Assembly: GCF_013520985.1 (NCBI RefSeq)
Contig: NZ_JACDTY010000002.1
Location: 310,001 to 374,000, forward strand
Length of the DNA: 64,000 bases
Source of the DNA: Mesorhizobium neociceri
GTDB taxonomy: Bacteria; Pseudomonadota; Alphaproteobacteria; Rhizobiales; Rhizobiaceae
Reading direction: 5' to 3'
The notes under the pieces were generated by a model that worked only from the letters and a program-made list of their open reading frames with translations, did not search any database and was not told the DNA's origin. Each line of letters opens with the position of its first letter. Position 1 is the first letter of the stretch. The position numbers and the translations under genes are program-made. Shown here piece by piece: positions 8,743 through 19,698 of the stretch.

Positions 8743-8811
8743 GCGCTCCCCAACCCTCTTTGCGCGGCGCATGGCGCCTTGTCCAAGCTCCGACAAATCA
8801 GGGGTGGCCCG

Positions 8812-9696
8812 GTGACTGCTGAAGATCGCATCCGAGCCCTGCCCTGCTGGAACGGCAGCGTCGACATTGCGCCGCTGCCGGGCGGTCTCAGCAACGCAAA
8901 CTATCTGGTCAAGGATGCCGCCGGACGGCACGTCGTGCGCTTCGGCCAGGACTATCCGTTCCACCACGTCTTCCGCGATCGCGAGGTGATGACGTCGCGG
9001 GCGGCGCATGAAGCGGGCTTCGCGCCGGCGGTTCGTTATTCCGAACCCGGCATCATGGTCACGGAATTTCTCGGCGCGAAGACCTATGCCGCCGAAGACG
9101 TGCGCGCCAATATCGGCCGCGTCGCAGCACTTATGCGCGGGTTCCATCGCGAGATGCCCAATCACATCTCCGGCGCCGGCTTCATGTTCTGGGTCTTCCA
9201 TGTCATCCGCGACTATGCGCGCACACTGAACGAAGGTGGCAGCCGCAAGCGCGATGAGTTGCCAAGGTTGCTGGCGCTGGCCGACGAGTTGGAACGGGCG
9301 CAGAAGCTGCTGCCGATCGTCTTCGGCCACAATGATCTTTTGCCGGCAAATATTCTCGACGATGGTAATAGGTTATGGCTGATCGACTTCGAATATGCCG
9401 GCTTCAACACGGCGATGTTCGACCTGGCCGGCGTCGCCTCGAACGCCGAGATGAGCGACGCGGAGTCTTTCGCTTTCCTGACGGCCTACTTCATGCGCGA
9501 GCCGGATGAGGCGATCCGCCGTTCGCACGCCGCCATGCAATGCGCGTCGCTGCTGCGCGAGGCGATGTGGAGCATGGTTTCCGAGCTTTATCTCGACGCG
9601 CCCGGCATCGACTACATCGCCTACACCGCAGAGAACCTGACGCGGCTCGACGCGGCGCTGGACAATTACCGCACGAAATACGGGACAAAGCCATGA
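8812..9696 (+). CDS. choline/ethanolamine kinase-like phosphotransferase (kinase 1)
   Basis: Cytoplasmic small-molecule kinase of the APH/choline-kinase fold, 294 residues. The N-lobe has a glycine-rich loop (PLPGGLSNANYLV, about residues 20-32) and a RFGQDYPFH segment. The catalytic loop is VFGHNDLLPANIL with the Asp base, and the metal-binding Asp is in LWLIDFEYAG. Both match choline/ethanolamine kinases (HNDLxxxN, IDFEYA). I chose the GTG at 8812, preceded by AGGGGTGG, over upstream in-frame codons that would run through the leader terminator. The stop overlaps the next gene by 4 bp. The substrate is unknown; an amino alcohol or methylated amine is suggested by the neighbours. Confidence 0.85.
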   Translation: MTAEDRIRALPCWNGSVDIAPLPGGLSNANYLVKDAAGRHVVRFGQDYPFHHVFRDREVMTSRAAHEAGFAPAVRYSEPGIMVTEFLGAKTYAAEDVRANIGRVAALMRGFHREMPNHISGAGFMFWVFHVIRDYARTLNEGGSRKRDELPRLLALADELERAQKLLPIVFGHNDLLPANILDDGNRLWLIDFEYAGFNTAMFDLAGVASNAEMSDAESFAFLTAYFMREPDEAIRRSHAAMQCASLLREAMWSMVSELYLDAPGIDYIAYTAENLTRLDAALDNYRTKYGTKP

Positions 9697-12146
9697 CCTT
9701 GCCCACCCATGCCGGCATCGTCGTCATCGGCGGTGGCATTATCGGCTGTTCGACGGCCTATCATCTGGCGCGCGACCACAAGGCCGATGTCGTCCTGCTG
9801 GAGCAGGGCAAGCTGACCTCCGGCTCGACCTGGCATGCAGCCGGGCTGGTCGGCCAATTGCGATCGTCCGCCTCGACCACCCGGGTTCTCAAATATTCGG
9901 TCGAGCTCTACAAAGGGCTGGAGGCCGAAACCGGGCTCGCCACCGGCTGGAAGATGACCGGCTGCCTCAGGCTTGCCACCAATGCCGACCGGTGGACCGA
10001 ATACAAAAGACTGGCGACAACAGCCAGGAGCTTCGGCATGGACATGCAGTTGCTGTCGCCGGCCGAAGTCAAAAAGATGTGGCCGCTGCTGGAGACCAGC
10101 GACCTCGTCGGCGCCTCGTGGCTGCCGACCGACGGCCAGGCCAGCCCCTCAGACATCACGCAGTCGCTGGCCAAGGGCGCGCGCATGCATGGCGCCAAGC
10201 TGTTCGAGGATGTCCGCGTTACCGGCTTCGACACGAGGGACGGGCGCATCACCGCGGTGAAGACCAACAAGGGCGACATTGCCTGCGACAAGGTGGTGAA
10301 CTGCGCCGGGCAATGGGCGCGCCAGGTCGGTGTCATGGCCGGCATTTCCGTGCCGCTGCAGCCGGTCAAGCACCAGTACATCATCACCGAGAAGATCGAC
10401 GGCCTGGCGACTGACGCGCCGACCATCCGCGACCCCGACCGGCGCACCTATTTCAAGGAAGAGGTCGGCGGGCTGGTGATGGGTGGCTATGAGCCGAACC
10501 CGCAGGTCTGGGCGACCGGCATGCCCGGCGGCGATGTGCCGGACGATTGGGAGTTCCGCCTGTTCGACGACGACTACGATCATTTCGAGCAGCATATGAG
10601 CCAGGCGATCGCACGGGTGCCGGCGCTCGAAACTGTCGGCGTCAAGCAGATGATCAACGGGCCGGAGAGTTTCACGCCGGACGGCAATTTCATCCTCGGC
10701 GTGGCGCCCGAATGCGCCAACATGTTCGTCGGCGCCGGCTTCAACGCCTTCGGCATCGCATCGGGCGGCGGCGCCGGCTGGGTGCTGGCGCAATGGGTGG
10801 TCGACGGAGAAGCGCCGCTCGACCTCTGGGTGGTCGACATCAGGCGCTTTTCCAATTTGCATCGCGACCGGCAATGGGTCAGCGACCGTACGCTGGAAGC
10901 CTATGGCAAGCACTACACGATCGGTTTTCCGCATGAGGAGTACGTCTCGGGCCGGCCGCGTATCGTCTCGCCGCTCTACGACCGGCTGAAAGAGCACCGC
11001 GCCGTGTTTGGCTCCAAGCTTGGCTGGGAGCGGCCGAACTGGTTTGCGCCGGAGGGCACCAAGCCCGAAGACATCTATTCGATGGGCCGGCAGAACTGGT
11101 TCTCAGCCGTCGGCGACGAGCACCGGCATGTGCGCGAAAAGGTCGGCATCTTCGACCAGTCCTCGTTTGCCAAATACGAGATGACGGGCGCTGACGCGGC
11201 GAAGGCGTTGGACTGGATCTGCGCCAACGATGTCGCCAAGCCAGTGGGCCGGCTGACCTATACACAGCTTCTCAACACGCGCGGCGGCATCGAGGCCGAT
11301 CTGACGGTGGCGAGGCTCGCCGACGACAAATTCTACATCGTCACCGGCACCGGCTTCCGCACGCATGATCTCTCCTGGATTGGCGACCATGTCGGCAAGG
11401 AACTCGACGTGACACTGAAGGACGTCACCGAGGATTTTGGAACGCTGTCGTTGATGGGGCCACGGGCCCGCAACGTGCTCGCTGCCGTGACCGATGCCGA
11501 TGTCTCGAACACAGGCTTCCCGTTCGGCCATATCAGAGAGATCGCGATTGCCGGTCACATGGTGCGGGCGTTGCGCGTCACCTATGTCGGCGAGCTCGGC
11601 TGGGAGCTGCACGTGCCGATCGCCGCCACCGGCGAAATCTTCGATGCGCTGATGGCGTCAGGCGGGCCGCACGGCATCCGACCGATCGGCTACCGGGCGC
11701 TGGAATCGCTGCGGCTGGAGAAGGGTTATCGCGCCTGGGGTTCCGACATCACGCCCAACGACACGCCGCAGGAGGCGGGTCTCGGCTGGGCGGTGAAGCT
11801 GAGGAAGAACACGGATTTCGTCGGCCGCCGGGCACTCGAAAAGATCAGCGGCGCCGAACTGAAGAAACGCTTTGCCGGCTTTACCGTCGACGATCCCGAT
11901 ATCGTGCTTGTCGGACGCGAGACGATTTTGCGCAATGGCGAGCCGGTCGGGTATCTCACCAGCGGCGGCTATGGCTACACGCTGGGCAAGAACATCGGCT
12001 ATGGCTATGTGCGCAATGCCGATGGCATCAGCGACGACTTTCTCAGCTCCGGCGACTATGAGCTGGTGGTGGCGATGGAGCGGACGCCGGCAAAGATCCA
12101 TCTCGAGCCGATGTACGATCCGGCGATGAGCAAGATCAAGGCGTAG
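9693..12146 (+). CDS. FAD/folate-dependent N-demethylating dehydrogenase (dimethylglycine/sarcosine dehydrogenase family) 1
   Basis: Two-domain enzyme of 817 residues that in characterised relatives oxidises an N-methyl group and passes formaldehyde to tetrahydrofolate. The N-terminal FAD domain has GGGIIG (residues 13-18) and GSTWHAAGL, whose His48 aligns with the His that binds FAD covalently in mammalian dimethylglycine dehydrogenase. The C-terminal half (from about residue 430, GWERPNWFAPEG onward) is a GcvT/aminomethyltransferase domain with VGELGWELHVP and LRLEKGYRAWGSDI. The ATG at 9693 overlaps the kinase stop (ATGA). Full length for the family. Substrate cannot be told from sequence: dimethylglycine, sarcosine or another N-methylamine. 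Confidence 0.88.
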   Translation: MTLPTHAGIVVIGGGIIGCSTAYHLARDHKADVVLLEQGKLTSGSTWHAAGLVGQLRSSASTTRVLKYSVELYKGLEAETGLATGWKMTGCLRLATNADRWTEYKRLATTARSFGMDMQLLSPAEVKKMWPLLETSDLVGASWLPTDGQASPSDITQSLAKGARMHGAKLFEDVRVTGFDTRDGRITAVKTNKGDIACDKVVNCAGQWARQVGVMAGISVPLQPVKHQYIITEKIDGLATDAPTIRDPDRRTYFKEEVGGLVMGGYEPNPQVWATGMPGGDVPDDWEFRLFDDDYDHFEQHMSQAIARVPALETVGVKQMINGPESFTPDGNFILGVAPECANMFVGAGFNAFGIASGGGAGWVLAQWVVDGEAPLDLWVVDIRRFSNLHRDRQWVSDRTLEAYGKHYTIGFPHEEYVSGRPRIVSPLYDRLKEHRAVFGSKLGWERPNWFAPEGTKPEDIYSMGRQNWFSAVGDEHRHVREKVGIFDQSSFAKYEMTGADAAKALDWICANDVAKPVGRLTYTQLLNTRGGIEADLTVARLADDKFYIVTGTGFRTHDLSWIGDHVGKELDVTLKDVTEDFGTLSLMGPRARNVLAAVTDADVSNTGFPFGHIREIAIAGHMVRALRVTYVGELGWELHVPIAATGEIFDALMASGGPHGIRPIGYRALESLRLEKGYRAWGSDITPNDTPQEAGLGWAVKLRKNTDFVGRRALEKISGAELKKRFAGFTVDDPDIVLVGRETILRNGEPVGYLTSGGYGYTLGKNIGYGYVRNADGISDDFLSSGDYELVVAMERTPAKIHLEPMYDPAMSKIKA

Positions 12147-12157
12147 CGGGTGCAGCG

Positions 12158-14575
12158 ATGAGTTTCCGTGCGGATCGCCACGTCCACATACTGATCATCG
12201 GCGGCGGCGCCGTCGGCACGTCGGTTGCCTACCACCTCGCCCGCGACGGCGCCAAGGATGTGCTGCTGGTCGAGAAATCGCTGCTCACCCATGGCTGCAC
12301 CTGGCATGCGGCCGGGCTGGTCGGACAGCTCAGGGGCAAACGCAACCTGACGCGGCTGATGCAGAATTCGGTCGCCGTCTTCGACCGGCTGGAGGCCGAG
12401 ACCGGACAGGCGATCTCCTGGAAGAAAGTCGGCTCGCTGCGGCTTGCCAGCAGCGCTGCGCGCTGGAGCGAAATCCGCCGGTCGATGACGCAGGCCAAGA
12501 GCTTTGGTGTCGAATGCCATTCGCTGTCGGCCGATGAAGCCGCCAGGCATTTCCCCTACATCCTCAGGGACGGCATCGAGGGCGCCGCCTACATTCCCGG
12601 CGACGGCTATATCGACCCCTATTCGCTGACCATGGCCTATGCCAAGGGTGCACGGCAGAACGGCGCCCGCATCGAAGAGGGCGTGAGCGTCGAAGACATC
12701 GTCATCGAAAGGCGGCATGCGGTTGGCGTCATCACCAATGGCGGTTCGATTTCCTGTGACATCCTCGCCAATTGCGCTGGCCTGTGGGCCAGGCGCGTCG
12801 GCAAGATGGCCGGCGTGCCGCTGGCGGCGGGCGTCGTCGAGCACCAGTATTTTCTCACCGAAAAGACGCTCAAGCTCGACCCGAACCTGACCACGCTGCG
12901 CGACCCCGACCATAATTTCTATCTCAAACCGGACACCGGCAGCTTTGCCATTGGCGGCTGGGAAGACGGAACCAAGGGCTGCTGGCGCGGCATGCCGCCG
13001 CTCGATTTCGGCCGCGAACTCTTCCCGCCCAACATGGATCGCCTGGAGCTGTTCGCGCTGCCGGCCGCCGAGCGGCTGCCGGTGCTCAACGAGATCGGCA
13101 TCCAGACCGTCATCAACGGACCGATCCCGGTCTCCTTCGACGGCGAGCCGATCATGGGGCTGGCGCCGGAACTCGACAATTTCTTCGTCGCCTGCGGCTT
13201 CACCGCCGGCATCGCGGCGTCCGGCGGCGCCGGGCTGGCTTTGTCCAACATGATCCTGCATGGGGATGCCGGCATGGATCTGTGGCCTTTCGACGTGCGC
13301 CGCTTCGGCGCGGTGCAGGCGCAAGGCAGGTATCTGGAAGCGCGCGCCATCGAGGCTTATGGCGCCTATTACAAGATCCATTGGCCGGCCGAGGAATCGC
13401 ATGCCGGGCGAGGCCTGCGGCTTTCACCGCTGCATGAAATACTGCGCGACAATGGCGCTGTTTTCGGCTCCAAATTCGGCTGGGAGCGGCCGAACTGGTT
13501 CTCGGTCGACGACGGCAAATCGATCGAGCTGGGTAGCTTCGAGGACAAGCCCGGCTGGTTCGATGCCGTCGGCCATGAGGTGCGGGCCATCCGCGAACGC
13601 GCCGCCCTCATCGACCAGACCTCGTTCTCGAAATTCGAGATTGCCGGCAAGGGCGCACAGGCGGCCTTGCAGCGCATCGCCGCCAACGATCTTTCCGGCG
13701 CAGCCGGCCGCGCCGTCTACACCCAGCTTTGCAACGAAAAGGGCGGCATCGAAGCCGATGTCACCATCGTTCATGTCGGCGACGACCGCTTCCTGCTGGT
13801 TACCGGCTCCAGCTTCGGCGTGCATGACCGGCATTGGCTGTCGGGGCATCTGCCGTCCGATGTCTCACTGCGCGATGTCACCAACCAGTACGCTGTGATC
13901 AATCTGTGCGGCCCCCGTGCCCGCGACATCCTGCAATCGGTCAGCGATGACGACCTTTCCAACGACGCCCTGCCTTTCCTTGCGGCGCGCAACATCGAGG
14001 TCGGCAACGCCACCGTGCTGGCTGTCCGCGTCGGCTATGTCGGCGAGCTCGGCTACGAGCTCTACGTGCCGCAGGAATACGCGGTGCATGTCTACGAGAC
14101 ATTGCGCGAGGCGGGCGAGCCGCATGGCATTGCCGATGCGGGCTACCGCGCCATCGACGCCTGCCGCATGGAGAAGGGCTATCTCTACTGGTCCGGCGAT
14201 ATCACGCCCGACTACAATCCTTACGAAGCCGGGCTCGGCTTTGCGGTGGCGCTGGACAAGGGCGATTTCATCGGCCGCGAGGCGCTGGCGCGGATCAAGG
14301 CACAGGGCGTGACGCGTAAGCTGTGCTCCTTCACCGTCGACGGCTTTGCGCCGTTCCACGGCGGCGAGGCGATCCTGTTTGGTGGCAAGGTCGTCGGTTC
14401 GACCTCGTCGACCGGCTATGGCTATACGCTCGGCAAGACCATTGCCTTCGGCTATCTCCCTGTGGAATTGGCCATTGAGACGACATTCGAGATCGAGGCC
14501 TTCGGCAAGACCTACAAAGCGACGCGCGGGCCGCGTACGCTCTATGATCCCAAGATGGAAAGGCTGCGCGCATGA
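12158..14575 (+). CDS. FAD/folate-dependent N-demethylating dehydrogenase (dimethylglycine/sarcosine dehydrogenase family) 2
   Basis: Paralogue of the preceding gene, 805 residues with the same architecture. The FAD motif is GGGAVG (residues 15-20), the covalent-flavin motif is GCTWHAAGL (His50), and the folate/GcvT part includes FGWERPNWFSVD, VGELGYELYVP and CRMEKGYLYWSGDITPD. It starts 11 bp after the first dehydrogenase and ends in a 4-bp overlap with the second kinase. Two such enzymes side by side suggest either successive demethylation steps (dimethyl to monomethyl to primary amine) or two substrates. They have diverged clearly, so this is not a recent duplication. Confidence 0.88.
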   Translation: MSFRADRHVHILIIGGGAVGTSVAYHLARDGAKDVLLVEKSLLTHGCTWHAAGLVGQLRGKRNLTRLMQNSVAVFDRLEAETGQAISWKKVGSLRLASSAARWSEIRRSMTQAKSFGVECHSLSADEAARHFPYILRDGIEGAAYIPGDGYIDPYSLTMAYAKGARQNGARIEEGVSVEDIVIERRHAVGVITNGGSISCDILANCAGLWARRVGKMAGVPLAAGVVEHQYFLTEKTLKLDPNLTTLRDPDHNFYLKPDTGSFAIGGWEDGTKGCWRGMPPLDFGRELFPPNMDRLELFALPAAERLPVLNEIGIQTVINGPIPVSFDGEPIMGLAPELDNFFVACGFTAGIAASGGAGLALSNMILHGDAGMDLWPFDVRRFGAVQAQGRYLEARAIEAYGAYYKIHWPAEESHAGRGLRLSPLHEILRDNGAVFGSKFGWERPNWFSVDDGKSIELGSFEDKPGWFDAVGHEVRAIRERAALIDQTSFSKFEIAGKGAQAALQRIAANDLSGAAGRAVYTQLCNEKGGIEADVTIVHVGDDRFLLVTGSSFGVHDRHWLSGHLPSDVSLRDVTNQYAVINLCGPRARDILQSVSDDDLSNDALPFLAARNIEVGNATVLAVRVGYVGELGYELYVPQEYAVHVYETLREAGEPHGIADAGYRAIDACRMEKGYLYWSGDITPDYNPYEAGLGFAVALDKGDFIGREALARIKAQGVTRKLCSFTVDGFAPFHGGEAILFGGKVVGSTSSTGYGYTLGKTIAFGYLPVELAIETTFEIEAFGKTYKATRGPRTLYDPKMERLRA

Positions 14576-15480
14576 GTGACGACCTCGCGCTTGCCCGAAA
14601 GGCCATGGCCGATATCCCGTCGCTGAAGGATTTCGACGGCAAGATCGAGCGGCTGGGCGGGATGACCAATCTGGTCTTCCGGGCCGGAGACATCTGCCTG
14701 CGCATCCCCGGAAAAGGCACCGAGGAGTATATCAACCGCGCCAATGAAGCGGTGGCGGCAAGCGAGGCGGCCAAGGCCGGCGTCAGTCCGGAAGTGCTGC
14801 ATGTCGATGCCGCGACCGGCGTGATGGCGAGCCGCTTCGTCGCCGGCGCCGAGACGATGTCGCCTGAAAAATTCAAGCTGCGCGCCGGCAGTCCGGCGCG
14901 CGCGGGCGAGGCCTTCCGCAAGCTGCATTCGTCTGGCGCGGTGTTCCCTTTCCGCTTCGAACTGTTTGCGATGATTGACGACTATCTCAAGGTTTTATCG
15001 ACCAAGGATGTCGCCTTGCCGCCTGGCTACCACGATGTGGTGCGCGAATCCGAAGCCGTGCGTACCGCCCTTGCCGCCCATAAGTTGCCGCTTGCCGCCT
15101 GCCATTGCGACCCGCTGTGCGAGAATTTTCTCGATACCGGCGAGCGGATGTGGATCGTCGACTGGGAATATTCCGGGATGAACGACCCGCTCTGGGATCT
15201 CGGCGACCTCTCGGTCGAAGGCAGGTTCGATGCGGCGCAAGAGGAAGAGATGATGCGCGCCTATTTCGGCGGCGAGGCAAAGCCGGCCGAACGCGGCCGC
15301 ATCGTCATCTACAAGGCGATGTGCGATCTGTTGTGGACGCTTTGGGGGCTGATCCAGCTTGCCAACAACAACCCGGTCGAGGATTTCCGTGCCTATGCCG
15401 ACGGCCGTTTCGCCCGCTGCAAGGCGCTGATGGAGACGCCTGAGTTTTCACGCCATCTGGCGGCGGTGCGAAAGGGCTAG
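14572..15480 (+). CDS. choline/ethanolamine kinase-like phosphotransferase (kinase 2)
   Basis: Second APH/choline-kinase-like protein of the operon, 302 residues. The glycine-rich region is RLGGMTNLVFRAGDIC, the catalytic loop is ACHCDPLCENFL (HxDxxxxN form, the Asp as base), and the metal-binding motif is MWIVDWEYSGMNDPLWDLGDL. The C(H/D)PLxxNFL form and VDWEYSGMNDP are typical of LicA/choline kinase proteins. It overlaps the second dehydrogenase by 4 bp. It differs enough from kinase 1 that the two probably have different substrates or arose separately. No phosphatidylcholine or LPS gene is nearby, so a catabolic role is more likely than lipid synthesis. Confidence 0.85.
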   Translation: MSDDLALARKAMADIPSLKDFDGKIERLGGMTNLVFRAGDICLRIPGKGTEEYINRANEAVAASEAAKAGVSPEVLHVDAATGVMASRFVAGAETMSPEKFKLRAGSPARAGEAFRKLHSSGAVFPFRFELFAMIDDYLKVLSTKDVALPPGYHDVVRESEAVRTALAAHKLPLAACHCDPLCENFLDTGERMWIVDWEYSGMNDPLWDLGDLSVEGRFDAAQEEEMMRAYFGGEAKPAERGRIVIYKAMCDLLWTLWGLIQLANNNPVEDFRAYADGRFARCKALMETPEFSRHLAAVRKG

Positions 15481-15498
15481 CTAGCGGCCCCGACCCCC

Positions 15499-16422
15499 TC
15501 AATTCACGCCCTTCGGTACGTTCTCAGGCGGCACCACGGTCTCGACCACCTTCTGGCGGTGGAAGATGAACAGGCCGGCGAGCACGACGATGGCCGAGCC
15601 GATCAGGATGCGCGGTCCCGGCACGTCACCGAAGAAGGCCAGGCCGAAGATCACCGCCCACAGAAGCAGGCTGTAATGCAGCGGCGCCAGCGTCGAGGCC
15701 GGCGCCAGTTTCAGCGCCCGGGTGATCATCAAATGAGCGGCGCAGGAGACGATGCCGAGCAAAAGCATGGCGCCGAAATCGAGCGCTGACGGCGTGCGCC
15801 AGGCACCGATGGTCATCACGGCGCCGACCAGCAACGTGCCGATGGTCTGCCAGGTGACCAGCGTGGTGTCGCTGGTGCCGCGCAGGCGACGGCTGAGGAT
15901 GATGGCAAAGGCAAACGCGATGCTGCCGACCAGCGCGAACAGCGAGGACTGCGAGAAGGCCGCCGAGGACGGCTTCAGTATGATCAGCACGCCGCAGAAG
16001 CCGACCAGGATGGCTGCCCAGCGGCGCCAGCCGACCTTTTCGCCGAGCAGGAAATGCGACAGCGCCGCTACATAGATCGGCCCGGCCATGTAGAAGCTCA
16101 TCACGTCGGCAAGCGGCAGATAGACGACGGCGGCGTAGAACAGCGCCGTGTCGACCGTCGTCGCCAGCACGCGCAGAGACTGGAGGACTGGCCGCTCCAT
16201 CCGGAACAGTCTGCCAGCGCCCTGGTTGGCGATCATCGGGCCAAGCACGATGAAGGCGCCGATCGAGCGGATAAACACCACCTGGCCGACCGAGAAACTG
16301 GCGACCAGCCATTTGCCCATGGCGTCGTTCAGCGCGAACATGAAGTCGCCGGCCAGCATCAACAAGATGCCGGCCAAAAGCACGTTCCTGATCGTAAAGT
16401 TGCGAGCAAGCGACTGGGCCAT
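15499..16422 (-). CDS. EamA/DMT-superfamily transporter
   Basis: Inner-membrane protein of 307 residues with about ten hydrophobic spans arranged as two EamA repeats. The first repeat holds LMLAGDFMFALNDAMGKWL (residues about 17-35) and the second starts near residue 160 with SSLFALVGSIAFAFAIILSRR. It ends with a basic tail. Members export metabolites such as amino acids or nucleosides. It is convergent with the kinase/demethylase operon and upstream of nothing on its strand within 70 bp except the amidohydrolase gene, with which it may be co-transcribed. Substrate unknown. Confidence 0.85.
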   Translation of the reverse strand: MAQSLARNFTIRNVLLAGILLMLAGDFMFALNDAMGKWLVASFSVGQVVFIRSIGAFIVLGPMIANQGAGRLFRMERPVLQSLRVLATTVDTALFYAAVVYLPLADVMSFYMAGPIYVAALSHFLLGEKVGWRRWAAILVGFCGVLIILKPSSAAFSQSSLFALVGSIAFAFAIILSRRLRGTSDTTLVTWQTIGTLLVGAVMTIGAWRTPSALDFGAMLLLGIVSCAAHLMITRALKLAPASTLAPLHYSLLLWAVIFGLAFFGDVPGPRILIGSAIVVLAGLFIFHRQKVVETVVPPENVPKGVN

Positions 16423-16495
16423 GCCGGCTCCCTAGCTCCAAGTCGCCGCTTTGACGAGGCAAATCGGTAAGACCAGCGGCGGAAACCGGCCGTAT

Positions 16496-17776
16496 CTACG
16501 CAGTTTTGTGCCGCCGGTTGACCTCGCGCGGTCGGCCGGCAATCGACAGCCGCGTCTCCTGCTTCGCGCGCTCGGCCACCACCTTGCCCCTGGCGACGAC
16601 GCACAGCCGTTCGGCGCGCAGGCGCAAGGCTTCGACCGGATTGCCGGCGTCGAGAATGACAAAGCTGGCGCGCTTGCCCACGGCAAGGCCGAGATGATCG
16701 AGCCCCATGATGGCAGCGTTGACATTGGTGACCATGTCGAAGCAGCGCGCCATGTCGGCCGGGCTCGACATCTGGGCGACGTGAAGCCCCATGAAGGCGA
16801 CGTCTAGCATGTCGGCGGTACCCAGCGAATACCAGGGGTCGAGCACGCAATCCTGGCCCCAGCCGACACGGATGCCGAGCGCCAGCATCTCCTTCACCCG
16901 GGTCATGCCACGGCGCTTGGGGAACGTGTCGTGGCGGCCCTGCAGCATGATGTTGATCAGCGGATTGGGGATCGCCGACACTCCGGCCTCGGCAATCAGC
17001 GGCAGCAGCTTGGAGACGTAGTAATTGTCCATCGAATGCATGGAGGTAAGGTGCGAACCGGCCGCCTTGCCCTGCAGGCCAAGGCGCTGCGTCTCATAGG
17101 CAAGCTGCTCGATGTGGCGTGACAGCGGATCGTCGGTCTCGTCGCAATGCAGATCGACCATCAGCCCGCGCTTGGCCGCGATTTCACAGAGTTCGGTGAC
17201 CGAGCGCGTGCCGTCGGCCATGGTGCGTTCGAAATGCGGAATGCCGCCGACGATGTCGACGCCCATGTCGAGCGCGCGCAGCGTGTTCTGCCGCGCCGTC
17301 GGCGAGCGGTAGAAGCCGTCTTGCGGGAAAGCGACCAGTTGCAGGTCGATATAGGGCGCGACCGTCTTCTTGACGTCGAGCAGCGCCTCGACCGCGAGCA
17401 GCCGGTCGTCGCAGACGTCGACATGGGTGCGGATGGCGAGCAGGCCCATCGAGACCGCCCAGTCGCAATAGGCGAGCGCCCGCTCGCGCACCGCCTCATG
17501 CGTCAGCAGCGGCTTCAGTTCACCCCACAGCGAAATGCCTTCGAGCAGCGTGCCCGAGGCGTTGATGCGCGGAATGCCGTAGGACAGCGTGGCGTCCATG
17601 TGAAAATGCGGGTCGACGAAGGGCGGCGAGATCAAATTGCCGTAGGCGTCGATTGCGGTGCCGGCGGTGACATGCAGTTCGGGCTCGATGGCGACGATCG
17701 TCTCGCCGACAATGCCGAGGTCGGCGACGGTACCGTCGGGCAGTGTTCCGCCGCGCACAACAAGGTCGAAATCCAT
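16496..17776 (-). CDS. CodA-like amidohydrolase/deaminase (cytosine deaminase family)
   Basis: Metal-dependent deaminase of 426 residues, strongly resembling E. coli cytosine deaminase. Visible motifs: metal ligands in FVDPHFHMD (about residues 54-62), Gln in VAFPQDGFY, His and catalytic Glu in DLHCDETDD, His in SHLTSMHSM, PKRRGMTRVKEML, and the metal Asp in GQDCVLDPWYSLG. E. coli CodA reads GHDDVFDPWY there, so the residue after the metal Asp, which contacts the ring, is Cys instead of Asp and the preceding His is Gln. The fold and chemistry seem safe; the substrate may be a different pyrimidine, purine or creatinine-like ring. Start ATG at 17776. Confidence 0.85.
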   Translation of the reverse strand: MDFDLVVRGGTLPDGTVADLGIVGETIVAIEPELHVTAGTAIDAYGNLISPPFVDPHFHMDATLSYGIPRINASGTLLEGISLWGELKPLLTHEAVRERALAYCDWAVSMGLLAIRTHVDVCDDRLLAVEALLDVKKTVAPYIDLQLVAFPQDGFYRSPTARQNTLRALDMGVDIVGGIPHFERTMADGTRSVTELCEIAAKRGLMVDLHCDETDDPLSRHIEQLAYETQRLGLQGKAAGSHLTSMHSMDNYYVSKLLPLIAEAGVSAIPNPLINIMLQGRHDTFPKRRGMTRVKEMLALGIRVGWGQDCVLDPWYSLGTADMLDVAFMGLHVAQMSSPADMARCFDMVTNVNAAIMGLDHLGLAVGKRASFVILDAGNPVEALRLRAERLCVVARGKVVAERAKQETRLSIAGRPREVNRRHKTA

Positions 17777-17931
17777 CTTTCGTCATCTCCCTGCAGATTG
17801 AGCGCCCTATTGTCGCGCGAAGGGTACCCCGCTTTTCCAAAGGTTCCATCCGGCGGCAACTCGCTCTATAAGCCGCCAGTCGCCCCCGTGGCGAATCCGA
17901 AATTCGTCTCAGTCAGGCATGGGATCAACCA

Positions 17932-19686
<1,755 letters not shown>

Positions 19687-19698
19687 CGGAGTGCGATT

